64,000 bases of DNA from Galaxea fascicularis (GCA_948470475.1 OX419342.1:18219177-18283176); one strand, 5' to 3'; shown: positions 10,085-19,645, numbered from the stretch's first letter. Translations and numbers: made by a program. The notes: generated from the letters alone by a model not told the origin.

Positions 10085-10265
10085 CTTTTAGTTGAGGCCT
10101 CCTTGTACATACTGACATTATGTTTGCATAAATAGTGCTGCAAGTGAGCGGCCTAGTCAATTCAGTAGTTTTTTCTCAAAGTTGGGAAAACTTGATAGGG
10201 AAGTAATCGTAACAGGGAGGGAATTCCAGATCTTTGGACCTTGGTAAAGAAAAATAACTTTGACA
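10085..10265 (-). mobile_element. C-terminal remnant of a CR1/Jockey-type LINE ORF2
   Basis: The minus strand encodes FLYQGPKIWNSLPVTITS followed by a basic tail and a stop near 10165. G-P-K-x-W-N-S-L-P is the characteristic C-terminal motif of ORF2 in this LINE group. Only this tail remains; no RT domain is next to it. Confidence 0.6.
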
Positions 10266-10269
10266 AAGT

Positions 10270-11140
10270 AGAATTTAATTTTTGTTTTTTGCTTTGAAAA
10301 ATAACTCCCAGCTAAAAAAAATTAACAATTTAAACGAATTCAGTATATTAATACTACTCGACAGACTGCCAAACAGTCAGTTGCTATATGTCGCTCGAAC
10401 GAGGGAACAGAAAAGAATAGCGTAGGGCCTGTTAATGTCAAAGTTTCAGTAATGCGTATGCAAACTTTCATGAAAAAAAAAATCTAGTTTATCTCTTGTC
10501 CTTTTGACTTTTGTGTTGACTCAATGTAACTCACGTCAGGCAAATAGGCGTTTACAAGATTGCGTATGGGATAGTCAACACCAACTGATACCACCTATCG
10601 GCGTTCTCATCCTTGCAATATGCCTGTATGTATGAGCAAGCGTACTGAGTAATAAGAAAGCATAAGTTAAATTAACAGAACTCAGAATTTCCGAGCTGCG
10701 TGTGAGAGTATTGAATGACTTACGTCTTTCATTCATAACAGTAACACGCTAGAAATTTACCATTTTATTATCTTCTCGCGGTGTTCCTGTTTAGCTATGG
10801 ACAAATGGTTCATTTCTGGCGTCTTGACTTAAAAAATAAATAAATAAATAAACTTATATATGAGTGCACTCTTATTGCGATCAGTGGTTAATTACTGGTC
10901 TTTCTTCTCGGGCATTCTGAAATAAGAGGAAAATGCATGGAAATGGGCGAAACGGCAAATAAAGTAAAATTTGTAACCCTTATAAATTTAAGTTAATATG
11001 GCAACCAAGACATATTGCATTGCGTGACATACTATCCGGGCAAAGCTTGGCTGTCACGCAAAAAAGGCACTTTCCTGCTCACGTGAAAATAACATCTCAT
11101 GTTACAGACATGGTTTAATGCTACTCTGGTTTGAAAATTG
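10270..11140. other. No gene; far part of the GPCR 5' flank
   Basis: The only recognisable content is homology of about 10800-10930 ('tatatatgagtgcactc', 'actggtctttcttct') to 54690-55035 upstream of the second GPCR, plus an (AAAT)n tract at about 10833. Confidence 0.5.
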
Positions 11141-11159
11141 ATGAATGTAACTTAAAAAG

Positions 11160-11215
11160 TTACAATTCACGACCCAACGTTTCGACACTCCTGTCTAGTG
11201 TCTTCATCAGGGGTG
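11160..11215 (-). ncRNA. Hammerhead-ribozyme-like motif at the 3' side of the Penelope-like element
   Basis: Read on the minus strand: CTGATGA (11210-11204), one extra A, a six-bp stem II (GACACT/AGTGTC) with loop, then GAAA (11183-11180) and a GTC cleavage triplet ending at 11171. Hammerheads with a very short stem III are documented in Penelope-like elements (Cervera and De la Peña). The extra A between core and stem II and the poor stem I pairing make activity doubtful. Confidence 0.5.
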
Positions 11216-11255
11216 ATCTAGTGTTGCAAAAAGGACCCTTTTATACGCTTACTAA

Positions 11256-12010
11256 TTAACGACCTTTTGTTTTGATGAGGTGTAAATAGGTGTCAGGTAA
11301 AAGGCCGCCATCGTCACGGTTTAAATGAGCGTGGGCGGTGTTGATGTGCCAAGCTTCCAAACAAAGCCGTTGATGGTACCGCCGGTTAGTAGTGATAATT
11401 TTGGAATTATCCCACGCTATTGTATGGTTGGTTTGGCAAGCATGTTCCGACAAAGCGGAATTTTCCTTTTTGCAAAGAAAAACTGCTTTTTGATGCTCTT
11501 TTAAACGCGTGCCAAGCTGACGCTTGGTCTGTCCGATGTACTCATGATCACAGTCATTGCATGGAATAGAATAAACAGCGTCAGTTCGTTGTTCTTTCAA
11601 CACAGGATCCTTAGGTTTGGCAAAAATATGACTCAACGTCTGAAAAGGTTTTTGTGCAACTTTAACATTGTGGCTAGACAAAACTCTCTTAATGGGTTCT
11701 GTAACACCGCGGATGTACGGGATGACGGCAAAACCTGTAGCCGAAACCTCGTCCCCGGAGGTGTTAAGAGAAGGAGTAACTGGTTTTAAGCAGTTACGAA
11801 GGAAAGTGTTTGGGTGGCCATTGACCTTTAAGACGTCAAAAACATATTTTCGCTCTTTGGCCCTAGAATCACATGAAAATGGCAAACAATCAGCCCTCGT
11901 GAGCAAAGTTCTGGTTACGGATTTTTTGTGGCAGATGGGGTGGTGGGAGTCAAATGCGAGATATTTGTCGGTATGCGTGGGTTTGCGATTAACACTTGTC
12001 TCTAAATTTC
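11256..12010 (-). pseudogene. 5'-truncated Penelope-like element: RT C-terminus plus GIY-YIG endonuclease
   Basis: This is the end of the single PLE ORF. After about 12 residues of junction sequence it enters the post-catalytic RT region (ETSVNRKPTHTDKYLAF, then SHHP and HK). A linker and a GIY-YIG endonuclease domain follow, with VYSIPC at about 157-162, YIGQTKRQLGTRLKEH at about 169-184, SEHACQTNH at about 199-207 and a conserved Glu near 230. The stop is at 11256-11258. The RT palm with its catalytic aspartates is missing, as expected for 5' truncation. A hammerhead-like motif lies 45 bp beyond the stop. The open frame nominally starts at 12044, but its first residues are antisense to a short inverted piece of the PLE's own C-terminus. 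Confidence 0.8.
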
Positions 12011-12015
12011 CCCGG

Positions 12016-12063
12016 TGGAAGCTTGGCACATCAACTCCGCCCACGCTCCTTCAAACCGTGACG
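12016..12063 (+). repeat. Inverted 48-bp copy of the PLE C-terminal coding sequence
   Basis: The plus strand here matches the minus strand of 11312-11359 with about three mismatches (phrases GGAAGCTTGGCACATCAAC and AACCGTGACG). It encodes the PLE motif EAWHIN in the opposite orientation to the main fragment, so it marks an inversion junction at the 5' end of the insertion. Confidence 0.7.
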
Positions 12064-12505
12064 TCTTTTTACAAATCAATCATAAAAATTACACTTTCTG
12101 AGAAAAGAAGAAGGAAGTCGTCTGGCTTGTTGGCATAAACATTTGTGCCATAGGATAAACAAAATCACTACTGTCTTCTAAAATAGTATATATACTGCCA
12201 TTGTTCAAGGGAAAAAATCTCCAATTCAGGAGTCCGTACTCTGTTACTATGGTGATTGAAACCAAGGTTGTGATTGGTTGATTTAAACTACAACTTCCAA
12301 TGTGATTGGTTGATTTAAAATATTACTTTGAATGTGATTGGCTTATTGAATTGTCCGATAACAAACTGTCCGTAACGACTTAGCAAGTGAATTAGTGGAA
12401 AATAGGAGTTTTTTTAAACCAATCGCAATCGAGAAAATTGTAAGTTTTATGATTTGATGAGAAATCTGACCGGCTTAACTTTCTCATCATCTTAGTTCCG
12501 TTTAG
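12064..12505. other. No gene; ATTGG-rich tract
   Basis: No coding or mobile element was recognised. At 12248-12350 'gtgattggttgatttaaa' and variants recur three times at roughly 45-bp spacing, giving a cluster of CCAAT-type pentamers in inverse orientation. Confidence 0.4.
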
Positions 12506-12911
12506 TATTAAAACAGAAGGATGTTGGAAGTGTGGAAACCGTTTCACTGTGGAAAGAAGAAGCGTGTTACAAACAAACTATGCAATAGCCTATGTATTCC
12601 TATTTTTCACGTTGCCATGTTACCACCAATAGCGTAGCTCCTACTCCACTATGAAAACTAGACACAACCCATAATTTCTCAATTCGCTCTGACAAAGCGT
12701 CAGCTTTTAGAATCCCTGTACGGTGGTTAATTTACATTATCAACTCTGTTGATAAAACCAAACTTTTATGCAATATCCAGGCCGAGGAATATGGCGAGTG
12801 GTCGAACAGCGTACACAGTGACCTCCTGTATTTGATGCTGTTTTTCCACAGAGAGGTTAACGTTGTGGATGTTACAGAGGAAAGGGTGATGATGTTCTCT
12901 CCTTCTCTCAT
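12506..12911 (-). pseudogene. GPCR pseudogene (N-terminus to TM2 only), split by a PLE-tail insertion
   Basis: The minus strand from the ATG at 12911 resembles the paralogue at 52605-53513. The ATG frame (MREGEN) shifts early, and the conserved part (IQEVTVYAVRPLAIF) lies in another frame. The gene is then interrupted by about 176 bp (12591-12766) flanked by TATGCAATAGCC and TATGCAATATCC. It resumes with the TM1-TM2 region ('acaaacaaact.tgcaatag', 'gtggaaaccgtttcactgtgg') and stops matching near 12506. TM3-TM7 are absent. It is not functional and documents a third member of this local GPCR family. Confidence 0.75.
12591..12766 (+). mobile_element. Short PLE-like 3' remnant inserted in the GPCR pseudogene
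   Basis: It is bounded by a 12-bp near-perfect target duplication. It contains 'gctctgac', 'gcgtcagctttt' and 'ctctgttgataaaacc', phrases I associate with hammerhead-bearing PLE ends, but the GAAA half of the ribozyme core is deleted. Confidence 0.45.
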
Positions 12912-13434
12912 TGCCCTAGATTTGAAATAAAATCAAAGGACTGCATTTACTAATGTAACTGGCTATACACAGTTACACGCCCCACCTATCGTAAAGTGTA
13001 AATGGCAACGTCGCTTTCAGCGACTTGTTATCATATTTGTTCCCTCAAATCGCTTCCTGTTTCAGGTTTGTTATCTCAGTAGAAAATACCCAATAAATTT
13101 CTCGAACGAAAGGAATGCGGCTAATTGCACTGCGAAATTAATTAGTTTGACAAATTGTGCCAATTCTCGAGTGCAACAAAAACGAAACTATTTGAACGGC
13201 ACTAAATTGACTTCAGTCCTTAAATTTTTCTCATGTTGACAGTTGTTTATTTTATGTCATAACAAGCATTTGGTCCATTTCGTGCTTTCTTAATTCGCAC
13301 TTTTTACAAACGCCACTCCCATACCTGCTTTATAACCCTTTAACCCTAAGATTAATATTAAAATTTTCATTTCCCCAAGGCCTTTACCGACTAGCCCCCT
13401 CTCTTTCGTTCAATGTATAATAAAACAATTATTA

Positions 13435-13556
13435 GATCCGGTTTTTCTCATATCCAGAATGATCAAGTTCTCGGTAACAGTTATCAGCCTCTGCCCTCGG
13501 CTTCGGCTGATAAATCTTCTCTTTACCAGGGTTATTCTGGATATCACAAAACCCTC
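13435..13556. repeat. Fold-back repeat of about 120 bp
   Basis: 'catatccagaat' at about 13450 pairs with 'attctggatat' at about 13535, and an inner 'ttatcagcc' pairs with 'ggctgataa'. The small frames across it have no recognisable product. Confidence 0.45.
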
Positions 13557-14117
13557 ATCCAACTGGCAGCAATTAGGATTCTCCTCAGAGATTGATGTAA
13601 GTCGCCTTAATATTTACAATCATCTGATACGTCGCCTGCAAACCCCGCTGTACGAGGTAAAGACGTTCAAAGAGGCCAATAGCTTCAAGCTTTGCTGGGC
13701 AACGGTTCAGTATTTCACAGGAAGTCAAAGAATTCACCAATCCGCAGATTTGCCAATATGGAGGACCTAAACGCATTTAATAAAGAGACAAGTAACGACA
13801 GTGACAATATTATACTTTTAATATTCCTTCTATGATATGACTTTAAACTCACTTTAGATGCAAAAGCGTACCAGAAGTTGCAAAGAACAGGATAAAAATG
13901 GAAAACTCCTTCTTAAAGAACTTCCATATTATAATTTCTGACTGGTAGCTTAATTCTCTACCACGGAAAATTTAAGAACTCACTAATCCAAACTCAGCTT
14001 CTAACTAAAAGGCAACTCGAAAACGAAAATGGTTTGCATGATCTTGATCTTTTCAGACTGCACTCAAATCAACAAATCTACATCCGTTATTATTCTCCGG
14101 AAAAATTAAATAAAAAC
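13557..14117. other. No gene recognised
   Basis: Only short frames and AT-rich sequence were seen. Confidence 0.4.
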
Positions 14118-14121
14118 TTAA

Positions 14122-15443
14122 GAGTGGCTGCCTGTAAGGATCGAGAATCATTTGTCAACGATCAATTTGGCAGATCGCTGATATTTTGCTCAAAAATAAC
14201 CGTTCAGGGACTTTTTTCAAAAATCATATTTGATTTTTTTTATTGTTAGAAATTCACTATAATCTCAAAGTGTGGTCAAAGTGCAGTTTTTCTCTCAGTC
14301 AAGCGTCCAAAATAACATGCGGGGATGAAGTGCCTCTGAGAACTCAAAATATCTTCAATTGAAATCAAACTTTGCACATGATCCTAGAACAACTATAGAT
14401 CGTTTTCACGTGACGTCATCACTTTCTAAAATCCAAAAGTCAAGAACCACGACAGTTTTTATCCTCATCAGGCATAAGAGGCAATACATTTATATCTGTT
14501 TACAATTTTACGGCTCAACGGTGTGCTTCACTAGAGCATTTTGATTTCCGGGGTTATGGCGGTGCGGGACACAAGGCTACGATCGAGTGTTTTAAAAAAT
14601 GTATACTTATCTCATGATTTTGAGCCTTTTTAGAAGTTAAAGCATTAGGAAAAGTGCTTGTGGAAATACCTGTTTGTTCAGTACTGATGATCAGTCGCCC
14701 AGATAGCCAAAGTAAGTTCCAGTTGTTGATACTGTTTTCCGGCCGCCATATTGGTGCACAACAGATGTGCACCAAGATGGCGTTTTCATTCTGGGCTCTG
14801 TAAATTTCTGCATGTAAATTTAAAAAAAATTATAACATTTCGACGAATATCTGACGTTGGGTGAAGGGCAGAGGCCTAAAACTTGGAGACGTGTCTTCTT
14901 CATTTATCGTCTATAATATCACAAATTCGTGACTTTTTCCACTGGCTGGTTTTCGATTTATTTATTTATTTATTTATTGCGTGACAGTGAAAACGATCTA
15001 TTTGTCTAAACATTGCACTTTTAATCCTTTCAAATCTGTAAATTTTGCAGCTACTTAAACAGCCAATAAACAAAATACCTCTGACGTGCGCTTTAAAAAC
15101 GGCAAATTATAAACCATTTTCAACAGCACAAAAAGGCCCCTGGTACCTACCTTTTCGATCATTTCGCTCAACAGTCGTAATGTAAAACTATTTAACATTT
15201 TCTGTGCCAAATATCAGTGTCGGAAAAGCAACGCTTCCCTGTGAAAAATTCGGAACACTACTGGCATTTTCGGTTCAAATAGAGCATTCAAGATTCATAA
15301 ACAAAGTGCAGGTAGAAAATCGATGGAACTTTCAAATATGTTTTATGAAAATAGTCCTGCAAAGGTTATCTTTGAGTAAAATATCAGCGATTTGCCGAAT
15401 TGATCGTTGACAAATGATTCTCAATCCTTACAGGCAGCCATTC
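14122..15443. mobile_element. TTAA-flanked DNA transposon with ~115-bp TIRs (non-autonomous)
   Basis: The left end GAGTGGCTGCCTGTAAGGAT and the reverse complement of the right end (GAATGGCTGCCTGTAAGGAT) stay aligned for about 115 bp through 'gagaatcatttgtcaacgat' and 'atcgctgatattt'. Both ends abut TTAA (14118-14121 and 15444-15447), the duplication used by piggyBac and Kolobok elements. There is no transposase. A second MITE is nested inside at 14397-15000. Confidence 0.75.
14397..15000. mobile_element. Nested MITE, about 600 bp, TA target duplication
   Basis: The termini AGATCGTTTTCACGTGAC and, inverted, AGATCGTTTTCACTGTCACG are flanked by TA on both sides, typical of mariner-type MITEs. 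The interior has a hairpin around 'gccatattggtgcac / gtgcaccaagatggc' at about 14745-14780 and an (ATTT)n tract next to the right end. Confidence 0.7.
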
Positions 15444-15674
15444 TTAAATAGTCGAACAAAAGAGTAGCTGGACACCTGTCTTTCGATCTTCCATAATAAT
15501 ATCGTCAGTTTAAATCACAATCTCGAAAAACTCCAAACCAACTACAGAAGTGGATTTTCAGTTTGATATTATTGGACTTACAGAAACAAATAACCACAGC
15601 GACTTGTAATACGGCTTTTGAAATTCCAAGTTACACTTTTGAATAATATATAATATATAATATATAATATAGGG

Positions 15675-15699
<25 letters not shown>

Positions 15700-15718
<19 letters not shown>

Positions 15719-15739
15719 GCTCACGCACTCATCAGACAG
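15700..15739 (-). ncRNA. Hammerhead ribozyme, minus strand (inverted copy)
   Basis: This is the reverse complement of the plus-strand ribozyme, with CTGATGA, GTGC-GTGA-GCAC, GAAA and GTA intact and stem I CTGT/ACAG. A transcript from either strand therefore contains one ribozyme plus a complement that can mask it. Confidence 0.78.
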
Positions 15740-15764
15740 TATTTAATCAGTATTTAATTAAATA

Positions 15765-15785
15765 CTGTCTGATGAGTGCGTGAGC

Positions 15786-15804
<19 letters not shown>
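15765..15804 (+). ncRNA. Hammerhead ribozyme (minimal, short stem III), plus strand
   Basis: All core parts are present: stem I CTGT (15765-15768) pairs with ACAG (15801-15804); CTGATGA lies at 15769-15775; stem II GTGC/GCAC has loop GTGA at 15776-15787; GAAA lies at 15788-15791; stem III ACT/AGT has a three-base loop CGG; and the cleavage triplet GTA ends at 15800. The pairing is perfect in every helix. Hammerheads of this minimal type occur in PLEs and retrozymes of corals and other animals. Confidence 0.8.
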
Positions 15805-15829
<25 letters not shown>

Positions 15830-17868
15830 CCCTCTTACCAAAGCTCTACACCTAAAAGTGTATTGAGCACTGTTTTAACAGCATCAGCCACTCTATTACA
15901 CGAATAATATATAATATATAATATATCGTCAACATAATTCTCCTGATCAATTCACTGAATGTTTTAATGTTACAATAGAAAAGCTGGCTTCCACTGGGAA
16001 AACACTCTATTTAATGGGTGACTTCAACCTATGTCCTCACACACGGAAACATTATTGCCTGTGTCTCTGATCAGATTTCTCAATTTATATTTTGAAATCT
16101 AATCGAGGCAAACCTTTCAAGGAAACAATTAAAAAACGCAACTTCTCTCAATTTTCCTCTAGGGAATTCAATAATCAATTATTCGTCCGCGATTGATTAG
16201 CATAATGTTATTGCCTCAAAAGCAAATAACACTGTTCTCATCTTTCTGCAGATAATTGATGACAGTGGTGAATAACCATGCGCCTGTTAAAATTTATTCA
16301 AACCGAAATTAAACAACTCGCGAAACCATGGATAACAAAAGGAGTAAGGACATCAATAAAAATAAACAACAAGCTATATGTAAATAGAGTAAATATTATA
16401 GACATAGAATTACCAGCCTTATTCGTTTGATTAAAAAACAACAAATGACATGAAAAAAAAATGGAAAGGGATAAATGAACTATTAAATGCTAAGTGTTAT
16501 AACGAAGTTGAAAGACCCGAGCAATAACATCCTTCTCCTTTACCAAATGTCCAAAATAAACATTTGCAAATGTTGGCAATTTACTAGCAAGCAAACTACC
16601 AAAGAAAAATAATCACAGGAGTTATCTCAGTAAATTGAAATTCTTCCTTTTTCGTGAAACACATTACACCAGAAGAAGTCAAACAGGAAATTTATCTCTA
16701 TAAATCCTGTGGCTTATGCTCTACACAGCTGCTTAAATGTTCTTGCAATATTGTTTCTCCAGCTCTTTTTCATATTTTTAATTTATCTGTTACGCTTGGT
16801 GCCTATTCTACAAAACTGAAGATTTCCAAAATAACGCCAATAAAAGTGAAGACGAAACCGACCCTTCTAATTATCGACCAATATCTCTTTTGTCTAATTT
16901 TAATAGAGTTTTTGAAAAACTGTTGTACTAACGGATGAAGGAATGGATTGACAAAATCAACCTAATGTACTCCTTACAGTATGCATGGCTTCCGCAAGTC
17001 ACTTCACGCAATACTTGATTTTGTCGAAGCTTTACTGAGTAATATGGATAAACGTTACTCCTGGCATGCGGTGTTTTCGTTGACCTTACAACGGTATTGG
17101 ATACGGTCAATCATGATAAATTGAAGTATTACGGTTTCCGGGGATTGATGAATGACTGGTTTCAATCATATTTAATACAACACAAACAATTGAAATTGGA
17201 GAGCGTTTGTCAACAAAAGTTATTTATTTTCTCAAGATTCTTATCTTGATGTTGAAAATATTACCTCCAAACTCAAAGACTGCACAATCAAAACAAATTG
17301 ATCCAATTGCTTTAGTATCTACTTTGTTCTTACACTTTATTGGTACACTATGTAGGTCACCATAAACTTATTTGTTATCATGAAAAAGTATATAAAATAA
17401 GATATGAAAAAGAAAGATAGCTTTGGCTTCCAAGTTTACATTAACGATCTTTATCATTTTCTCTCAATAGATCGAAAGCTTGGATGTTTGTTGATGATAC
17501 AAATTAGACTGTACATAACGGTTTCATGCTTTGATCATTTACATCAAAAAGGTTAAAAGTGAGTCAAAAACGATTACGGCGTGCAATGGCTAAGACCAGT
17601 GTTTGAAATGGGCGATGGTCTGATACAGAAAGTTAATGCCAGCAAATCGCTATGTCTTTATATTGATGAGCATCTGTCTTGGCCAATCAACATTGATTTC
17701 CAAGCCATGGCCAAGATGATTTCTTCTGGCCTTGTTGGTTGAAACAAGTTAGTTCATTTTTTTTCTTATTCGGTTACTGTGATGTAGTTTGGGCAGGGGT
17801 AAGCAAAGGCCTATCTCATCAGACCAGAAAACCTTTCAATCCATTTCAATTTTTTCAATTCCTATTCA

Positions 17869-18115
17869 GGCAGGATGGCCGAGTGGTTTAAGGCGCTGGA
17901 TTTCAATGCGGTGATTCGGGTTCAAATCCCGCTCTGGCCACTAGCTGGTGTTGTTCTGGGTGAGTGCCTGGTTCAACTCCTCAGTCATCCTTGTAAATTC
18001 TTAACTCTGTTGTTTTCATTTTGTATTATTTGTTTCATTGTCTCTGACTAGCCCCTGTAGGGGAGTGGTCAATGAAGTATACATTGTTATTATTATTAGT
18101 GGTATTGTTATTATC
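17869..18115 (+). mobile_element. tRNA(Leu)-like SINE with (TTA)n tail
   Basis: The head at 17869-17939 has a class II-like A box (TGGCCGAGTGGTTTAAGGC) and a B box (GGTTCAAATCC), with a nearly paired acceptor stem GGCAGGA/TCTGGCC. The body contains 'gagtgcctggttcaactcct' and 'ttgtaaattcttaac', and the tail ends in ATTATTATTA. The missing variable arm and the long tail argue for a SINE, not a tRNA gene. Confidence 0.75.
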
Positions 18116-18129
18116 ATGCTATCTCGAAC

Positions 18130-18800
18130 TCCTTTAACTTTATGACATATGACAACATAATAGCCGGGCCCATTCCTAGGGTTTGAGTTAGAATGAGGTA
18201 GAAGTCGATATCTTTGATAGATATGAGATGTTCCTAATAGTTTGATCTTCTGTAGTTCAGTGGTTTTGATGTTACCCGTGATTTGTTTGATGTATTTCGT
18301 CAAGCCCTTGTTTTATTAGTCCCAGCGTTCCAATCATCACTGGTATCATTGTGGCCTTCACCCCCCACATTCGTTCAATTTCAATTTCGGGCTCTTTATA
18401 TTTTGACAGCTTTTCAGTAACTTTAACTGAAGTGTTCTTTTCATTGGGGATGGACATGTCAGTGAGTAGGCAGCTTTTCTTCTGTTTGTTTTTGATTGCA
18501 ATGTCTGGTCTGTTGGCCTTGCTGTCACGGTCTGTCTGTTTTGACATACCCCACAAGATTGTGATGTTGTCTTTTTCTGTTACAGTTTGGGGTTCATGCC
18601 CATACCATGCCATTTCTCTTTTACGTTTATGTTTAGCTCTTTGCAGGTGTTCCAGTGTAGTTATGTAGTGCCTTTGTCGTGTCAGTGAAGGTATTTAGTT
18701 TTGGCCGGCTCAGGGCACCCTGCCACGACGTGGTCAATGGTTTGTCCGTCCTCGTTTTCCATACCAGTTTTAAATTTACTTCTCGAGGTTTGGACTGTTG
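18130..18800 (-). pseudogene. R2/NeSL-like non-LTR retrotransposon C-terminus (restriction-like endonuclease)
   Basis: Minus-strand fragments give, in order: IDHVVAGCPEPAKTKY (zinc-knuckle region, about 18700), KANRPDIAIKNKQKKSCLL with MSIPNE (restriction-like endonuclease core, about 18500-18460), TEKLSKYKEPEIEIERMW (about 18400), IPVMIGTLG (about 18330), and LQKIKLLGTSHI in a shifted frame (about 18240). This is the order of the R2-group REL-endonuclease end. At least one frameshift (about 18300) and stops upstream show that it is dead. The RT domain is not present. Confidence 0.7.
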
Positions 18801-18894
18801 GCTCGAAGCATTTTAATTTGTATATGAAAGGGCCCCTGACCCTGTGCACCCCAAATAAGCATATTGAACTGAATAAATGTTTTGAAAGAAAACT

Positions 18895-18967
18895 CGCCCT
18901 GAGTGGGACTTGAACCCACGTCCCCCCGCATACTAGTCGGGTGTGATAACCACTACACCATCAGGAC
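18895..18967 (-). tRNA. tRNA-like sequence, anticodon-loop triplet AGT (copy 1, minus)
   Basis: The reverse complement folds as a cloverleaf: acceptor GTCCTGA/TCAGGGC, D arm GTG.TAGTGGTTAT.CAC, anticodon stem CCCGA/GCGGG (one A-G mismatch), loop CTAGTAT, and T arm GTGGG/CCCAC with TTCAAGT. Pol III A box (TGGTGTAGTGG) and B box (GGTTCAAGTCC) are intact. The triplet would read Thr codons, but the D arm looks like a Val-type tRNA. It sits in a repeated, inverted unit, so it may be a mobile tRNA-like sequence. Confidence 0.55.
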
Positions 18968-19263
18968 AACCATGCTGGCAACACGGCAATCGAAAATGTG
19001 ATTTACGTGGTAAGGAACGTGGGATCCCGGGGAATTTTTCTTTCGAGGTGACAAGGTAGGGGAAGCCTGTAACTCCGTTTTGAAATCCAACTAAGGATCA
19101 AATTCATGATGCACGACCGAAGTCAACTTAGCGGATGACAATGGAGGATCCACAAGGGATACAGGCTATTTTTAATTAATATATACTGTATATGAAAGGG
19201 CCCCTGACCCTGTGCACCCCAAATAATCATATTGAACTGAATAAATGTTTTGAAAGAAAATTC

Positions 19264-19325
19264 GCCCTGAGTGGGATTTGAACCCACGTCCCCCCGCATA
19301 CTAGTCGGGTGTGATAACCACTACA
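19264..19325 (-). pseudogene. Truncated tRNA-like copy 2
   Basis: It is identical to copy 1 for the 3' part and anticodon arm, then breaks in the D arm ('ccactaca|gtatata') where the inverted arm begins. The acceptor 5' strand is missing. Confidence 0.6.
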
Positions 19326-19544
19326 GTATATATTAATTAAAAATAGCCTGTATCCCTTGTGGATCCTCCATTGTCATCCGCTAAGTTGACTTCGGTCGTG
19401 CATCATGAATTTGATCCTTAGTTGGATTTCAAAACGGAGTTATAGGCTTCCCCTACCTTGTCACCTCGAAAGAAAAATTCCCCGGGATCCCACGTTCCTT
19501 ACCACGTAAATCACATCTTCGATTGCCGTCTTGCCAGCATGGTT

Positions 19545-19616
19545 GTCCTGATGGTGTAGTGGTTATCACACCCGACTAGTATGCCGGGGGACGTGGGTTC
19601 AAATCCCACTCAGGGC
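19545..19616 (+). tRNA. tRNA-like sequence, anticodon-loop triplet AGT (copy 3, plus)
   Basis: This full-length cloverleaf is inverted relative to copy 1. Its anticodon 3' strand reads GCCGG instead of GCGGG. Acceptor, D and T arms and both pol III boxes are kept. Confidence 0.55.
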
Positions 19617-19645
19617 GAGTTTTCTTTCAAAACATTTATTCAGTT

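Larger units (their letters stand above)
15648..15925. mobile_element. Palindromic insertion carrying two opposed hammerhead ribozymes
   Basis: Two arms, 15672-15747 and 15757-15833, are near-perfect reverse complements around a short AT-rich centre. The insertion is flanked on both sides by 'gaataatatataatatataa' repeats, which look like a duplicated AT-rich target. It interrupts the endonuclease region of the LINE. A further 90 bp (15834-15905) lies between the right arm and the flank. It has no coding capacity. Confidence 0.75.
15478..17720 (+). mobile_element. CR1/L2-like LINE, degraded and interrupted (endonuclease and RT regions)
   Basis: In order on the plus strand: endonuclease N-terminal motifs (NHNLEKLQTNY, then an LTET-like stretch) at 15490-15600; a foreign palindrome at about 15648-15925; endonuclease 'GDFN' box near 16019; linker PWITKGIRTSIKIKNKLY at about 16325; RT motifs KSCG, HIFNLS and an NYRPISLLSNF-like block at 16705-16905; a 'DFVEALLSNMDKR'-like block at about 17015; and a catalytic-box remnant FVDDTN at about 17493. 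Frames change several times. Shared blocks with 6410-7090 show that both derive from related LINEs. Confidence 0.7.
18819..19645. repeat. Direct and inverted repeats around the tRNA-like copies
   Basis: The unit 'tatatgaaagggcccctgac...' at 18819 recurs at 19191. Arms 18867-19190 and 19325-19645 are inverted copies of about 320 bp, meeting at 'aattaatatatactg / cagtatatattaatt'. The spacer 19191-19324 is a truncated direct copy. A few substitutions separate the arms. Confidence 0.8.

Noticed and set aside
11544..12138. Plus-strand frames over the PLE (81 and 156 codons)
   Set aside because: They are antisense shadows of the GIY-YIG coding strand.
17869..17939. Functional tRNA(Leu) gene
   Set aside because: It lacks the long variable arm, has acceptor mismatches, and is followed by a SINE body and (TTA)n tail.
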